This document shows positions 35,815-44,463 of a DNA stretch of 64,000 nucleotides, piece after piece. Below the pieces are notes generated by a model. The model made no database searches and was not told where the DNA came from. It saw only the letters and a list, made by a program, of their open reading frames with translations. Position 1 is the stretch's first letter; every line of letters begins with the position of its first letter. The stretch comes from Mycolicibacterium pyrenivorans (GTDB taxonomy: Bacteria; Actinomycetota; Actinomycetes; Mycobacteriales; Mycobacteriaceae): assembly GCF_025821625.1 (NCBI RefSeq), contig NZ_JACKSH010000089.1, positions 1 through 64,000 of the forward strand, written 5' to 3'. The position numbers were made by a program, and so were the translations under genes.

Positions 35815-37035
35815 CTAGCGCGGCGCGTTGTCGCCGCCGGACGTCGGCCTGCCCGTCCGTGGCGGCCATCCGAAAGTGTCCACCCCGGTATCGATCGATT
35901 CGGGCGTGCGGTTCTCGGAATCGGTGACGATCAAGCGCTTCGGAGTCGACGCGTCGACGTAGGCGACCACATCGCCACGTCCCCAGACGGGCCCGGGGCT
36001 GTCGGCGGCCACATCGGCGATCGTCGTGCGCGGCAGCGGTGACCGGGCGTCCAACACCTGAATGGTCTTCGAGTATCCGTCCGCACTCGTTTGAGTGAAG
36101 GCAACCGCACCCGATTCGAGGGCTGCGACGTCTCCGAACAGTGCCTGGCCGACGAACAGCGATGTCGGTGAGGCGGCCGGATCACCAGCCTTTGCGCCGC
36201 CGGGGGCGGCGACGGAGTAGACGCCGCCGTCGCGGAGTGTGAACGGGATGTCGGCGAACAGCTCACCGGACGCGTCGCCGTCAGCGAACAAGACTGCCTG
36301 ACCGTCATCGCTGTAGGTCACCGAAAAGGCGTTGGTGTCTTTGGCCACGGAAGTCGAGGGGCCGCCCACCGCGAGGACGTTGACATCGACCGGGGACACG
36401 TCGCTACGTCCACCCGTCCAGGCGATGTGTTGGCCGTCGGGCGCCCAGGCGTACCCGGCGTCGGCGAACAGTCGCTGGTCGGGCGAGACGATCTCACCAC
36501 TGACGGCGTCGGCGACGAAGAGAAAGCCGCCCCCTTCCCCGGCCTGCAGGAAAGCGACCTGGTTCCCGGTGGGCGACCAGCGCGGCGACACGATCCTGGT
36601 GGACACATCGCCGGACTCGGGCGCGCCGGACAGCGACGGCAGTGCTGCCGGCTCGACGAGCCGCCGCGGTGGCCCCTCAGGTATGCGGTCAGGCGAGAGG
36701 TCGCGCACCCACAACTCGCCGCCGTAGTCGGACGCATCCGCCTTCCGGATGTAAGCCACATGCGCGAGGTCGGGCGAAGGCGCGGGATCGGTGTCCGCCG
36801 GCCCGTCGGTGAGCTTGCGACCCGGGGTCCCGGCGGGATCGCTGACGTAGAGCGAACCCGCCTTCGAGTAGAAGAGCGCGGGCTGGGCGAGCAGCGGGGC
36901 GGTCGTAACGGCGTCCGGTGTCGAGGGTGCAGTCGCATCCTGACTCGTCGTGGGTGCAGGGGTGCAGGCGGCAAAGACCAAGACCACAACATGCGCCGAT
37001 ATCCAGACGGTCGCGATACGCCGAGGCACTTTCAT
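35815..37035 (-). CDS. Lipoprotein with TolB-like beta-propeller repeats
   Basis: A 406-aa predicted lipoprotein: the signal peptide ends in LVFAAC (lipid-modified Cys at about 24), then a Thr/Pro/Ala linker, then repeated WD40-like blades of the TolB type, for example PAPSPDLAHVAYIRKAD, SPRWSPTGNQVAFLQAG and YAWAPDGQHIAWTGG. Such propellers usually serve binding at the outer face of the membrane. The start overlaps the stop of the upstream secreted gene by four bases (ATGA), so the two are coupled. Function unknown. Confidence 0.75.
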   Translation of the reverse strand: MKVPRRIATVWISAHVVVLVFAACTPAPTTSQDATAPSTPDAVTTAPLLAQPALFYSKAGSLYVSDPAGTPGRKLTDGPADTDPAPSPDLAHVAYIRKADASDYGGELWVRDLSPDRIPEGPPRRLVEPAALPSLSGAPESGDVSTRIVSPRWSPTGNQVAFLQAGEGGGFLFVADAVSGEIVSPDQRLFADAGYAWAPDGQHIAWTGGRSDVSPVDVNVLAVGGPSTSVAKDTNAFSVTYSDDGQAVLFADGDASGELFADIPFTLRDGGVYSVAAPGGAKAGDPAASPTSLFVGQALFGDVAALESGAVAFTQTSADGYSKTIQVLDARSPLPRTTIADVAADSPGPVWGRGDVVAYVDASTPKRLIVTDSENRTPESIDTGVDTFGWPPRTGRPTSGGDNAPR

Positions 37036-37571
37036 GGCCGACTCCCGTCACCCGTGTTCAATTGCGCTGCGGCCCAAGCGAACAGGTCGGCAGGGAACGC
37101 CTGGCCTTGGTATCCGACGTATGCCACCCCGAGAAAACGGTCGGCATCGTGGGTCCACGCCACCGCGCCGTCTTTGAGGTGCCAGTCGGTTCCGGTGTTC
37201 CGCCCGCAGGCGATCAGGCCGTACCGGTCGCCGTCCACTCCCAGCACCGGGGTGGGTTCCGGCGACGCTCTCCCGGGGCATGTCGCGGGCGCCCAGTCCG
37301 GACGCATGAGGTAGGCCGCGAACGCGTCGCGGAGAGCGGTGTCGTCGCCGAACAGCCAGTAGGCCGCGTATGTCGGGCCGCCGGCCAAGGAATTGTCTCG
37401 GCAGGTGACGGCTGCCAGCGCGCCCGTCGAATCGGCCGGTGCGCAGGAGTCGCTGCCATACCCCGAAGGGAGCATGCCCATCAGATCGGCGGACGGGTCG
37501 GCGCCGGCCGTGGGAATCACGCTGACGGCGGCCACGGCTATGGCCGCAGCGATGCATGATCCGCGAAGCAC
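37032..37571 (-). CDS. Small secreted protein, coupled to the lipoprotein gene
   Basis: A 179-aa exported protein with a signal peptide (SCIAAAIAVAAVSVIPTAGA) and four cysteines after it (GSDSCAPA, VTCRDN, ATCPGR, LIACGRN), consistent with two disulfides. The fold resembles the extracellular domain found in some mycobacterial kinases and lipoproteins (pattern GYGSDSC ... ALAAVTC ... WLFGDDTALRDAF); this is from memory and not checked. The start is GTG at 37571; its stop overlaps the lipoprotein start as ATGA. Confidence 0.7.
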   Translation of the reverse strand: MLRGSCIAAAIAVAAVSVIPTAGADPSADLMGMLPSGYGSDSCAPADSTGALAAVTCRDNSLAGGPTYAAYWLFGDDTALRDAFAAYLMRPDWAPATCPGRASPEPTPVLGVDGDRYGLIACGRNTGTDWHLKDGAVAWTHDADRFLGVAYVGYQGQAFPADLFAWAAAQLNTGDGSRP

Positions 37572-37710
37572 GAAAGCCAGCTTCGGCCCAAGGCTGGTTC
37601 GGCAGAAGGGACTTTCGGCCTGCGCGAATGCGCCATAGGGCCCTCACGCAGAGCGACACCGACGGGTTTGAGTGCTAGGACGCGCGTTGGTTTTCGGGGA
37701 GGAGCTTCCG

Positions 37711-38061
37711 ATGATTTCACGTTCCGTCGCCCGACTGGCGGTGGCAACATTGCTGCTTTCCCCGCTCGCCGGCGTCTCGGTGAGCCCGGCGGCGGCCCAG
37801 CCGTCGACGGCGCCCTGCGTCAGCGGAGACCAAGCAGTCGACCCGCTCTCCCTGATCCTGTTTCAGGACTCGCTCTTCGAACCGCCGCTGGAGCAACCGG
37901 ACACACCGTCACCGAGCTGTGAAGACCAGCGGCAGGAATGCTTCTCGGGAAGTGCGCAAGAAGGCATTTACGGCGAGAGGTATGTGCCGGTGGAAGCTGT
38001 CCGGATGTGCATGGAGCAATACCGGGCCTGCCTCGGCTCGCAATCCGAGGGGGAAGGGTAG
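37711..38061 (+). CDS. Small secreted cysteine-containing protein
   Basis: A 116-aa exported protein. A good ribosome binding site (GGGGAGGAG, 37696-37704) sets the ATG at 37711 rather than the earlier frame start at 37672. A signal peptide (RLAVATLLLSPLAGVSV, cleavage near AAAQ) is followed by a short domain with six cysteines, including CEDQRQECFSG and RMCMEQYRACLG, probably a disulfide-linked helical hairpin. No family recognised. Confidence 0.68.
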   Translation: MISRSVARLAVATLLLSPLAGVSVSPAAAQPSTAPCVSGDQAVDPLSLILFQDSLFEPPLEQPDTPSPSCEDQRQECFSGSAQEGIYGERYVPVEAVRMCMEQYRACLGSQSEGEG

Positions 38062-38234
38062 GGATGACGGATCGGCGAAGCTTGTGACAGCGTCGATACG
38101 GTTGCGCTGCTGTCGCAGAACGCGGTGGCCGGCAGCGAATCCTCGAGTTTGGCGATGGCTTCCGCTGCCCAGTCGAGGTCGGCGAATGAGCCTGTCCACG
38201 GTGACACGTTTCCGAACATCACATCCGCGCGCAA

Positions 38235-38270
38235 TCACCGCCCGCGCCCCTGTCGGGACACGGGCGGTGA
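38235..38270. terminator. Palindrome between convergent genes
   Basis: TCACCGCCCG (38235-38244) and CGGGCGGTGA (38261-38270) form a perfect 10-bp stem; the loop contains a second small palindrome TGTC-GG-GACA. It lies between two convergent secreted-protein genes (stops at 38061 and 38300). The rest of 38062-38299 shows nothing else. Confidence 0.6.
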
Positions 38271-38299
38271 CTTGGACGAGCTATTCGAATCCGGGCGCT

Positions 38300-38959
38300 T
38301 TACAGATTGCCCAGGATCTGGTTGAGCAGGTTGATGATGTTCTGCAGGATGCCGCTCAAGATGCCCTCAGGACCGGCGAGCGCACACAGCAACTGCCCGA
38401 GCAGGCCATCGGACGGGATCGCGGTGATCACCAGGTCCACCTGGTTCAGCTGAACCCTCAGGCCCAGCAGATTCAGGTCGAGCGGCCCCAGCGTCAGGTT
38501 CAGGACCGAGCAGCTTGCCTGTTGGCTCGCGAGCTGGACCTGATCCTGGCCAGTTGCTGATGACCATGCCGACGGCTGGCCTTCCTGGGGGAACGTGATG
38601 TCGGCGACCGGCATCGCCACTTCCTGCTTCACATTGCCTTGGCCCGGGTTTCCCGGTGCACCCGGTCCTCTGTCCGGCTTGGGACCCTGTGCCTGAGGGG
38701 GCATGACCTGTCCGGTCAGTTCGCCGACGAGAGCGATGCCTTTAGGAGCCGACGGATCCTCCTTGGCACTGTTCGCCGTGAACGTACCGGTGAACACCTG
38801 TTGTCCGGTGTCGAGGTCGATACCCGTGACAGCGACGGACCGCTGTGAACCGGGCGCTTCCGGAGGTTGGGCTTGTGCGACGTGGCCGGTGATCATGCCG
38901 AAAAGCGCGATCATGGCGGTGCTCAACACGACGATGAGCGGCCTTACTAGTCGTGACAT
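38300..38959 (-). CDS. Secreted protein with a Leu/Asn-rich C-terminal motif
   Basis: A 219-aa exported protein. ATG at 38959 follows AAAGGAG at a good distance; the longer upstream frame is not supported. A signal peptide (RPLIVVLSTAMIALFGMITG, cleavage near AQAQ) precedes a domain with VAVTGIDLDTGQQVFTGTF, a Pro/Gly-rich linker, and a C-terminal section with CSVLNLTLGPLDLNLLGLRV and LLGQLLCALAG ending LNQILGNL. That C-terminal pattern occurs in many actinobacterial secreted proteins of unknown function. Two cysteines probably form a disulfide. Confidence 0.72.
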   Translation of the reverse strand: MSRLVRPLIVVLSTAMIALFGMITGHVAQAQPPEAPGSQRSVAVTGIDLDTGQQVFTGTFTANSAKEDPSAPKGIALVGELTGQVMPPQAQGPKPDRGPGAPGNPGQGNVKQEVAMPVADITFPQEGQPSAWSSATGQDQVQLASQQASCSVLNLTLGPLDLNLLGLRVQLNQVDLVITAIPSDGLLGQLLCALAGPEGILSGILQNIINLLNQILGNL

Positions 38960-39510
38960 TTGGAACTCCTTTGTCTTCCTGCGGGTTTGTCTTCCTGCTG
39001 GGTGGGAGGTGACCCTGCGCCGGTTTGCGCACAGCCCGCAGATCGGAGCCCGACCCCCCAAGGCGGCTCGTCCTGCCCCGTTCCTGTTTTGCCGGGAAGC
39101 ACACGTCCAAACCCTTTCAGGCGACGCTCTTTTCACCGGCGTTAGTTTGCTATGAGCGGCTAATTAACTGGCCTGAAGATGAAGGTGGGCGAAACTCCCA
39201 GGTCCGAGCATCAACGGTGACTGGCGGTCACTGCTTGGCGATTAGCCACCAATCCGAATCTCGTCGATCAGCCGCACGGCGCCGATATTGTTGGTTGCGG
39301 AGGAGCCCGGGTGGATCACGGGACCTACACGCGCCAGGTTGGCCCCTGCGTCACCTCTCCTGGGTTTGCGGTGGCTCGGCAAGTCCGCAAGAACCCCCGA
39401 GCACCGCCCGACCAGCGCCTTTGCCCCCTGAGGAAATGCCTGCGGCGCCGAATGCGATACAACATACGTAACCCCTGAACGACGCATCCACCCAGGCAAA
39501 GGAGTGCACG
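38960..39510. other. Gene-poor stretch
   Basis: About 550 bases between two divergent secreted-protein genes. No reading frame here has a credible start, ribosome binding site and composition. It must hold both promoters; none stands out. A somewhat AT-rich segment near 39160-39180 (TTAATTAACTGG-like) is the only compositional change seen. Confidence 0.5.
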
Positions 39511-39738
39511 ATGCAGGTGAAGAAATATCTCGCCGCCACAGCGATCTTCAGCGGTCTCGGAGCGACAGCCCTCGGGTTCGGTGCGGGCCAGGCCAACGCC
39601 GACCACGACTGGTGGCTGCCGAACCCGCCACCCCCAGGGCACGTCGGGCACGTCGTCGGCGTGCCGCCCGGTCACATCGGGCAGTGGGTCGGGGTTCCCC
39701 CCGGGCACTGGGACAAGCCGTGGAAGTGGCTCACGTAG
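39511..39738 (+). CDS. Small Pro/Gly/His-rich secreted protein
   Basis: A 75-aa exported protein with a clear ribosome binding site (AAAGGAG, 39499-39505). A signal peptide (KKYLAATAIFSGLGATALGF, cleavage near ANA-DH) is followed by about 45 residues built of PPGH units (PPPPGHVGHVVGVPPGHIGQ, then WVGVPPGHWDKP) ending WKWLT. Similar small Pro-rich exported proteins occur in many mycobacteria; no function is known to me. It is too short and repetitive for a fold call. Confidence 0.65.
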   Translation: MQVKKYLAATAIFSGLGATALGFGAGQANADHDWWLPNPPPPGHVGHVVGVPPGHIGQWVGVPPGHWDKPWKWLT

Positions 39739-39791
39739 CCGCTCAAGCAGTTCCGGAGGAGCCGCGCATCCGTCGAACAGACAGACCGTGG

Positions 39792-40682
39792 TCAAACGAC
39801 AAGCGTTGTGCCGGTTTCGGTTTCGGCGAACTCCCAGAGCCGTCCGGCGACGTCGTAGTCGCACGCGTTGGGGGTCCGGCCGCTCAGTGTCGGGCCGCCC
39901 TTGAAGCCGAACCTGCCGTCGATGCCCACATAGCTGCCCGGCGGGATGGGCTCGGCGATGCAGTACAACGTCGGCGCGGCACCGGCATCGATGTCGTTTC
40001 CGATCCTGTTCGCGACCGACTGCGCCACCGAATGAACCATCCCCATCACCCGCGTGTCGGACACGTTGGTCAGGTTGGACGCGACCCAGCCGGGGTGCGT
40101 CAGCTGGCTCACCACCGGTGAGCCTGCCGCGCGCAGCCGCCGGTCCAGTTCCAGTCCCCACAGCATCACGGCCAGCTTCGAGCGGGCGTAGGCCGGAAAC
40201 GACGACCATTTGTCGGAGCGCAGGTGCGGGTCGTCGAACGCGATCGTCGCCGACTTGTGGGCGTCGGATCCGACATTGATGATCTGCGACCGCACCCGGT
40301 CGAACAGCAGGTTGGTCAGCGCGAAGGGCCCAAGGAAGTTCGTGCCGATCGTGATCTCGAACCCGTCCACGGTGTCGCTTCGATGCTGCGCGACCAACCC
40401 CGCGTTGTTGATCAGGATGTCGACGTCGCCCCCGAACAGCCCGGGGAAGGCCCGCACCGACCCCTGATCGGCCAGGTCGAGCTTCACCACCTCGGTATCG
40501 CCGCCCATCTCCGCGGCACGCCGAGCACCCAGCTCGAGGTTGCGAACCGCCAGGATCACGTGGGCACCCGCGCGCGCGAGCGCACGTGCCGTCGCCAGCC
40601 CGACGCCGTTGGTTGCGCCCGTCACGATGATGCGCTTGCCACTGAGATTGCCGAGTCGGCTCGGCGACCAGTCCGATGTCAC
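39792..40682 (-). CDS. Short-chain dehydrogenase/reductase
   Basis: A 296-aa NAD(P)-binding oxidoreductase. Motifs: the cofactor loop IIVTGATNGVGLATARAL (about 19-36), the NNAG in DILINNAGLVAQ, and the catalytic tyrosine and lysine in YARSKLAVMLWG. The serine position is in INVGSDAHKS. It resembles the retinol-dehydrogenase-like SDRs of actinobacteria, but the substrate is unknown. GTG at 40682 matches the domain start; the longer frame runs into the next gene's antisense. Confidence 0.85.
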   Translation of the reverse strand: MTSDWSPSRLGNLSGKRIIVTGATNGVGLATARALARAGAHVILAVRNLELGARRAAEMGGDTEVVKLDLADQGSVRAFPGLFGGDVDILINNAGLVAQHRSDTVDGFEITIGTNFLGPFALTNLLFDRVRSQIINVGSDAHKSATIAFDDPHLRSDKWSSFPAYARSKLAVMLWGLELDRRLRAAGSPVVSQLTHPGWVASNLTNVSDTRVMGMVHSVAQSVANRIGNDIDAGAAPTLYCIAEPIPPGSYVGIDGRFGFKGGPTLSGRTPNACDYDVAGRLWEFAETETGTTLVV

Positions 40683-40731
40683 GCAGCGAGAGTAGCCGCG
40701 GGATCGGTCGGCTCTGCCCCGCTGGCTCCAG

Positions 40732-41286
40732 CTACATGCCCGGTTGCCGGTGGATCGCCGTCGCCTGGTCCTGTCCGTACTGGGTGGCGAGGTCGGCAGG
40801 CACCGGATCGTTGGTGGGGCCGTCGAATTGGACCTCGACCGCCGAATTCCCTTCGGTGAACAGCAGGACACTGACCGACTGCGTCCCGTCCGGGGACATA
40901 CCCGTCACCAGCGTCCCGCCGGCGCCGACCGGTACCGGCTGGCTCCCCTGTTCGGCGACGATCGACGCCAGGCCGCCTCGCAAGGCGTCCATGGAGCCGG
41001 CCGCAGCCTGCGGGGTGGGCAGCACCAAGATCGTCGTGGTGATCCCCCGGCTCCCGTCGCGGTGGGTGAACTCCTGCTCGACACCTTGCTGACCGTCCGG
41101 GTTCAACACCGGCGCCATCGGCACGTAGGCCGACGAGTCCGTGATGGCGTTGGGGTTCACCGGCAGCGCGGTGTAATCGGGCGCGGCCACGGCCGTTCCC
41201 ATGCCGGCGGTGGTGAGGGCGACGACGACGGCAACGCCGCCGAGCCATGAAGTCCCCCTCCGGGATGAGTTCGGTGGCCTGAACAA
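40732..41286 (-). CDS. Secreted protein of unknown function, start uncertain
   Basis: A 184-aa exported protein as drawn, from a TTG at 41286. A hydrophobic stretch WLGGVAVVVALTTAGMGTAV with AA-P is a signal peptide, followed by a domain with DYTALPVNPNAITDSSAYVP and ITTTILVLPTPQAAAGSMDAL. A -10-like TAATCT lies at 41293-41298. A strong ribosome binding site (CGGAGGGGG) precedes an ATG at 41248 that is one base out of frame with the rest, so a small indel after a true ATG start is possible. No family recognised. Confidence 0.6.
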   Translation of the reverse strand: MFRPPNSSRRGTSWLGGVAVVVALTTAGMGTAVAAPDYTALPVNPNAITDSSAYVPMAPVLNPDGQQGVEQEFTHRDGSRGITTTILVLPTPQAAAGSMDALRGGLASIVAEQGSQPVPVGAGGTLVTGMSPDGTQSVSVLLFTEGNSAVEVQFDGPTNDPVPADLATQYGQDQATAIHRQPGM

Positions 41287-41459
41287 CTCGTGAGATTACG
41301 CCCCCAATTGACGTGACAAGCAATAACTCCGCGCTGCGCAGCAACGTGTCTCAGTCGTCCCCGACGGCCCGCCGGACCGGGATTACGGCGTCCGTTCGTG
41401 TGCCGACCAACCAGGTGGTTAGTCTGCAGTGGAGTCCATCGATGGAGCAGGAGGCCGCC

Positions 41460-42620
41460 ATGCAGTTGGCGTTGACACCCGAGGAAGCTGCTTTCCGCGA
41501 CGAGCTGCGCACCTTCTACCGGACCGAGATCCCGGCCGAGATCCGCGAACGCACCCGCGCCGGCGCAGAGGTCAGCCGCGACGACATCGTCACCAGCAAC
41601 AAGATCCTCAACGACCACGGGCTCGCGGTGCCCAACTGGCCGGTCGAATGGGGTGGCAAGGACTGGACACCCACGCAGCAGCAGATCTGGCTCGACGAGA
41701 TGCAGCTGGCCAGCGTGCCGGAACCTCTGACCTTCAACGCCAACATGGTGGGCCCGGTGATCGCCGAGTTCGGCTCCCAGGAAATCAAGGAGCGCTTCCT
41801 GCCGCCGACCGCGGCGGTGGACATCTGGTGGTGCCAGGGGTTCAGCGAGCCCGAGGCCGGCTCGGATCTGGCGTCGCTGCGGACGACGGCGCTGCGCGAC
41901 GGAGACAGCTACGTGGTCAACGGCCAGAAGACGTGGACCACGCTGGGCCAGTACGCCGACTGGATCTTCTGCCTGGTCCGCACCGACCCTGACGCCCCGA
42001 AGAAGCAGGCAGGCATCTCATTTCTGCTCATCGACATGAACACCCCGGGCATCACGCTGCGGCCGATCAAGCTGATCGACGGAAGCTACGAGGTGAACGA
42101 GGTCTTCTTCGAGGACGTCCGGGTGCCCGCCGACCAGCTCGTCGGTGAGGAGAACCAGGGCTGGACGTATGCGAAGTTCCTCCTGGGCAACGAACGCAAC
42201 GGCATCGCCCAGGTCGGCCGCACCAAGCTTCGCCTCGCCGAGGTCAAGGAGCGCGCGACGGCCGGCGGGCTCATCGACGATCCACTGTTCGCCGCCCGGC
42301 TGGCCGAAGCCGAGAATGACATCCTGGCACTGGAACTGACACAGATGCGGGTCGCCTCGGGCTCGAAGGGCGGCAAGCCGAACCCCGCCTCGTCGGTGCT
42401 GAAGCTGCGCGGCAGTCAGTTGCAGCAGATCGCCACCGAGTTGCTGGTGGAGGTCGCCGGACCGGACGCGCTGCCGTTCGATGCCGGGGACGCCATCGCG
42501 TCGCCGGACTGGGCACAGCACAGTGCACCGCGCTACCTCAACTACCGCAAGACATCGATCTACGGCGGCAGCAATGAGGTGCAGCGCACCATCATCGCGT
42601 CGACCATCCTCGGATTGTGA
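41460..42620 (+). CDS. Acyl-CoA dehydrogenase (FadE), catalytic-type subunit
   Basis: FAD-dependent alpha,beta-dehydrogenase of an acyl-CoA, 386 aa. FAD/substrate motifs include WWCQGFSEPEAGSDLASLRT (about 123-142) and the C-terminal YGGSNEVQRTI. The usual glutamate in the latter motif (MCAD type) is Gly; Glu245 in LLGNERNGIA fits the alternative catalytic position of isovaleryl- and long-chain enzymes. GGAGCAGGAGG supports the ATG at 41460. With the next gene it looks like the heterotetrameric alpha2beta2 ACADs of mycobacteria, many of which act on sterol side chains; the substrate here is not known. Confidence 0.86.
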   Translation: MQLALTPEEAAFRDELRTFYRTEIPAEIRERTRAGAEVSRDDIVTSNKILNDHGLAVPNWPVEWGGKDWTPTQQQIWLDEMQLASVPEPLTFNANMVGPVIAEFGSQEIKERFLPPTAAVDIWWCQGFSEPEAGSDLASLRTTALRDGDSYVVNGQKTWTTLGQYADWIFCLVRTDPDAPKKQAGISFLLIDMNTPGITLRPIKLIDGSYEVNEVFFEDVRVPADQLVGEENQGWTYAKFLLGNERNGIAQVGRTKLRLAEVKERATAGGLIDDPLFAARLAEAENDILALELTQMRVASGSKGGKPNPASSVLKLRGSQLQQIATELLVEVAGPDALPFDAGDAIASPDWAQHSAPRYLNYRKTSIYGGSNEVQRTIIASTILGL

Positions 42621-42628
42621 GATAAGCC

Positions 42629-43735
42629 ATGGACTTTCAACTGAGTGAAGAGCAGACCCTGCTCCGCGACACCACCAGGGACGTGCTGTCGCGCACGTAC
42701 GACACCGAGAACAGGCTCAAGGTCCTCGACACCGATCTGGGCTGGAGCCGCGACGTGTGGAAGCAGCTGGCTGAGATCGGCATCCTCGGGCTGGGGTTCG
42801 ACGAGGACGCGGGCGGTCAGATCGAGATCCAGGTGGTGCTGACCGAGGTCGGTCGCCGCCTCGCACCCGAGCCGGTGGTCCATGCGGCGCTGGGCCCGGG
42901 TTCGCTGATCGCCGAGGTCGGCACCGCGGAACAGCGCGGGCTGCTCGACGAGATCGCCGCCGGTGAGCGACTGCTGGCCTTCGCGCACTCCGAACCGGGC
43001 ATGCGCCGGCCGACGGCTGGGGTGACGACAAGCGCTGTCCGCGAAGGAGATTCGTGGGTGATCAACGGGCTGAAGAGCCCCGTCCTGGCCGGCGACTGCG
43101 CGGACACGCTGGTGGTCAGCGCCGCGTTGCCCGACGGCGGCACCGGGCTGTTCCTCGTCGACGCCGCGGCGGTGACGCGGACGCCGTACCGCACCTTCGA
43201 CGGTCAGCGCGGCGCACAACTCGGCTTCGACAAGACACCCGCAGAACCGTTGGGCGAGGCTGCGGATGCCTCCGCCGCGATCGGCCGCACGCTGGTGCGG
43301 ATCTCCTCGGCCCTGTGCGCCGAGGCGCTCGGCGCGATGGAGGAGGCGCTGCGCCTGACGGCGGAGTACCTCACCCAGCGCAAGCAGTTCGGCGTCACCC
43401 TGAGCAAGTTCCAGACACTCACCCAACGCGCCGCCGACATGTACGTCTCGCTGGAACTCGCGCGGAGCATGGCGTTGTACGCGGCGATGTCGATCGCCGA
43501 CGGCGACCTCGACCCGACCATCGCGGCGCGCGCCAAACTGCAGATCGGCCGGTCCGGTCGCCACATCAGCCAGGAGGCCATCCAGCTGCACGGCGGGATC
43601 GGCGTGACTGCCGAATACCCGGTCGGCCATTACGCGGCGCGGCTCACCGCGATCGAGCACACCCTCGGGTCCTCGCAGGACCAGCTGCACGCGCTGATCG
43701 GCCAACTCGGCGACTACGGAGTCGTCACCATCTAA
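42629..43735 (+). CDS. Acyl-CoA dehydrogenase (FadE), partner subunit
   Basis: A 368-aa ACAD-family protein eight bases after the first one. It has QLHGGIGVTAEYPVGHYAARLTAIE (about 321-345, quoted here only in part as GGIGVTAEYPVGHYAAR), the pattern of the second subunit in heterotetrameric mycobacterial ACADs, and it keeps FAD-binding arginines (QRKQFGVTLSKFQTL). No good catalytic glutamate was found, fitting a structural partner. The tight spacing supports co-assembly of the two products. Confidence 0.85.
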   Translation: MDFQLSEEQTLLRDTTRDVLSRTYDTENRLKVLDTDLGWSRDVWKQLAEIGILGLGFDEDAGGQIEIQVVLTEVGRRLAPEPVVHAALGPGSLIAEVGTAEQRGLLDEIAAGERLLAFAHSEPGMRRPTAGVTTSAVREGDSWVINGLKSPVLAGDCADTLVVSAALPDGGTGLFLVDAAAVTRTPYRTFDGQRGAQLGFDKTPAEPLGEAADASAAIGRTLVRISSALCAEALGAMEEALRLTAEYLTQRKQFGVTLSKFQTLTQRAADMYVSLELARSMALYAAMSIADGDLDPTIAARAKLQIGRSGRHISQEAIQLHGGIGVTAEYPVGHYAARLTAIEHTLGSSQDQLHALIGQLGDYGVVTI

Positions 43736-43770
43736 GCCACCCGTCGGCCGCAGGTTCGGGCTCCCACGGG

Positions 43771-44445
43771 TCAGTACGAGTCGCTCAGCCGGATCCACTC
43801 GTAGGGGGGTTTCTGCGGCCACCCCTGCGGTGAGTCCTCCCAGCTCTCCTGGCGCCCGTACGGCGTCAAGTCGAGCAGGTCGAACACCATCATGAAGGGT
43901 TCCTCGCCGCGGTTGAAGGTCTGCCAGGTGTGGAACACCCGGTCACCGTCGCGCAGGAACACGCTGATGGAGTGGTGTTCCTCGCCGTCGACGGTGGCAT
44001 GGAAGTCCTCGTTGAACGTCGACCGCCCGGACGACACCCACGGCAGGTCCCAGCCCATCCGGTCCTTGAACGCGATCAGCTTGCCCACCGGGGCGCGCGA
44101 GATCAGCACGAAGGACGTGTCCTTGGCGTGCAGGTGCGACAGTGGACCGATGTGATCGGCCATCATCGAGCAGCCCGGACAGCCCTCGTCCCAGTCGGGC
44201 CCGAACATGAAGTGCTGCACGATCAGCTGGCTGCGGCCGTCGAAGAGGTCCAGCAGCGACAGCGGGCCTGCCTCGGTGTCGAACGCGTACGGTTCGCTGA
44301 TCTCCACCATCGGAAGCCGCCGTCGCGCCGCGCTCACCGCATCCTTGAGCCGGAAGAGTTCCTTCTCGCGGACGAGCAGTTCGGCGCGTGCCCGCTGCCA
44401 CTCGTCCCTCGACACGACCGGCGGCATGGCTCTGACGGTGTTCAT
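43771..44445 (-). CDS. DUF899 family thioredoxin-like protein
   Basis: A 224-aa protein of the DUF899 family, related to the thioredoxin/AhpC fold. It has FMFGPDWDEGCPGCSMMADH (about 79-98), with a CxxC-type CPGC, and ISRAPVGKLIAFKDRMGWDLPW. Members are conserved in many bacteria without an established reaction. It is convergent with the acyl-CoA dehydrogenase pair and lies 18 bases after the oxidoreductase gene's end in the other direction, so a shared role is not indicated. Confidence 0.8.
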   Translation of the reverse strand: MNTVRAMPPVVSRDEWQRARAELLVREKELFRLKDAVSAARRRLPMVEISEPYAFDTEAGPLSLLDLFDGRSQLIVQHFMFGPDWDEGCPGCSMMADHIGPLSHLHAKDTSFVLISRAPVGKLIAFKDRMGWDLPWVSSGRSTFNEDFHATVDGEEHHSISVFLRDGDRVFHTWQTFNRGEEPFMMVFDLLDLTPYGRQESWEDSPQGWPQKPPYEWIRLSDSY

Positions 44446-44463
44446 GCCACGAGCTTGCGCGAC

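Noticed and set aside
37909..38238. A 109-aa minus-strand frame overlapping the small secreted protein gene.
   Set aside because: It has no ribosome binding site, overlaps a better gene in antisense and shows no domain or signal peptide.
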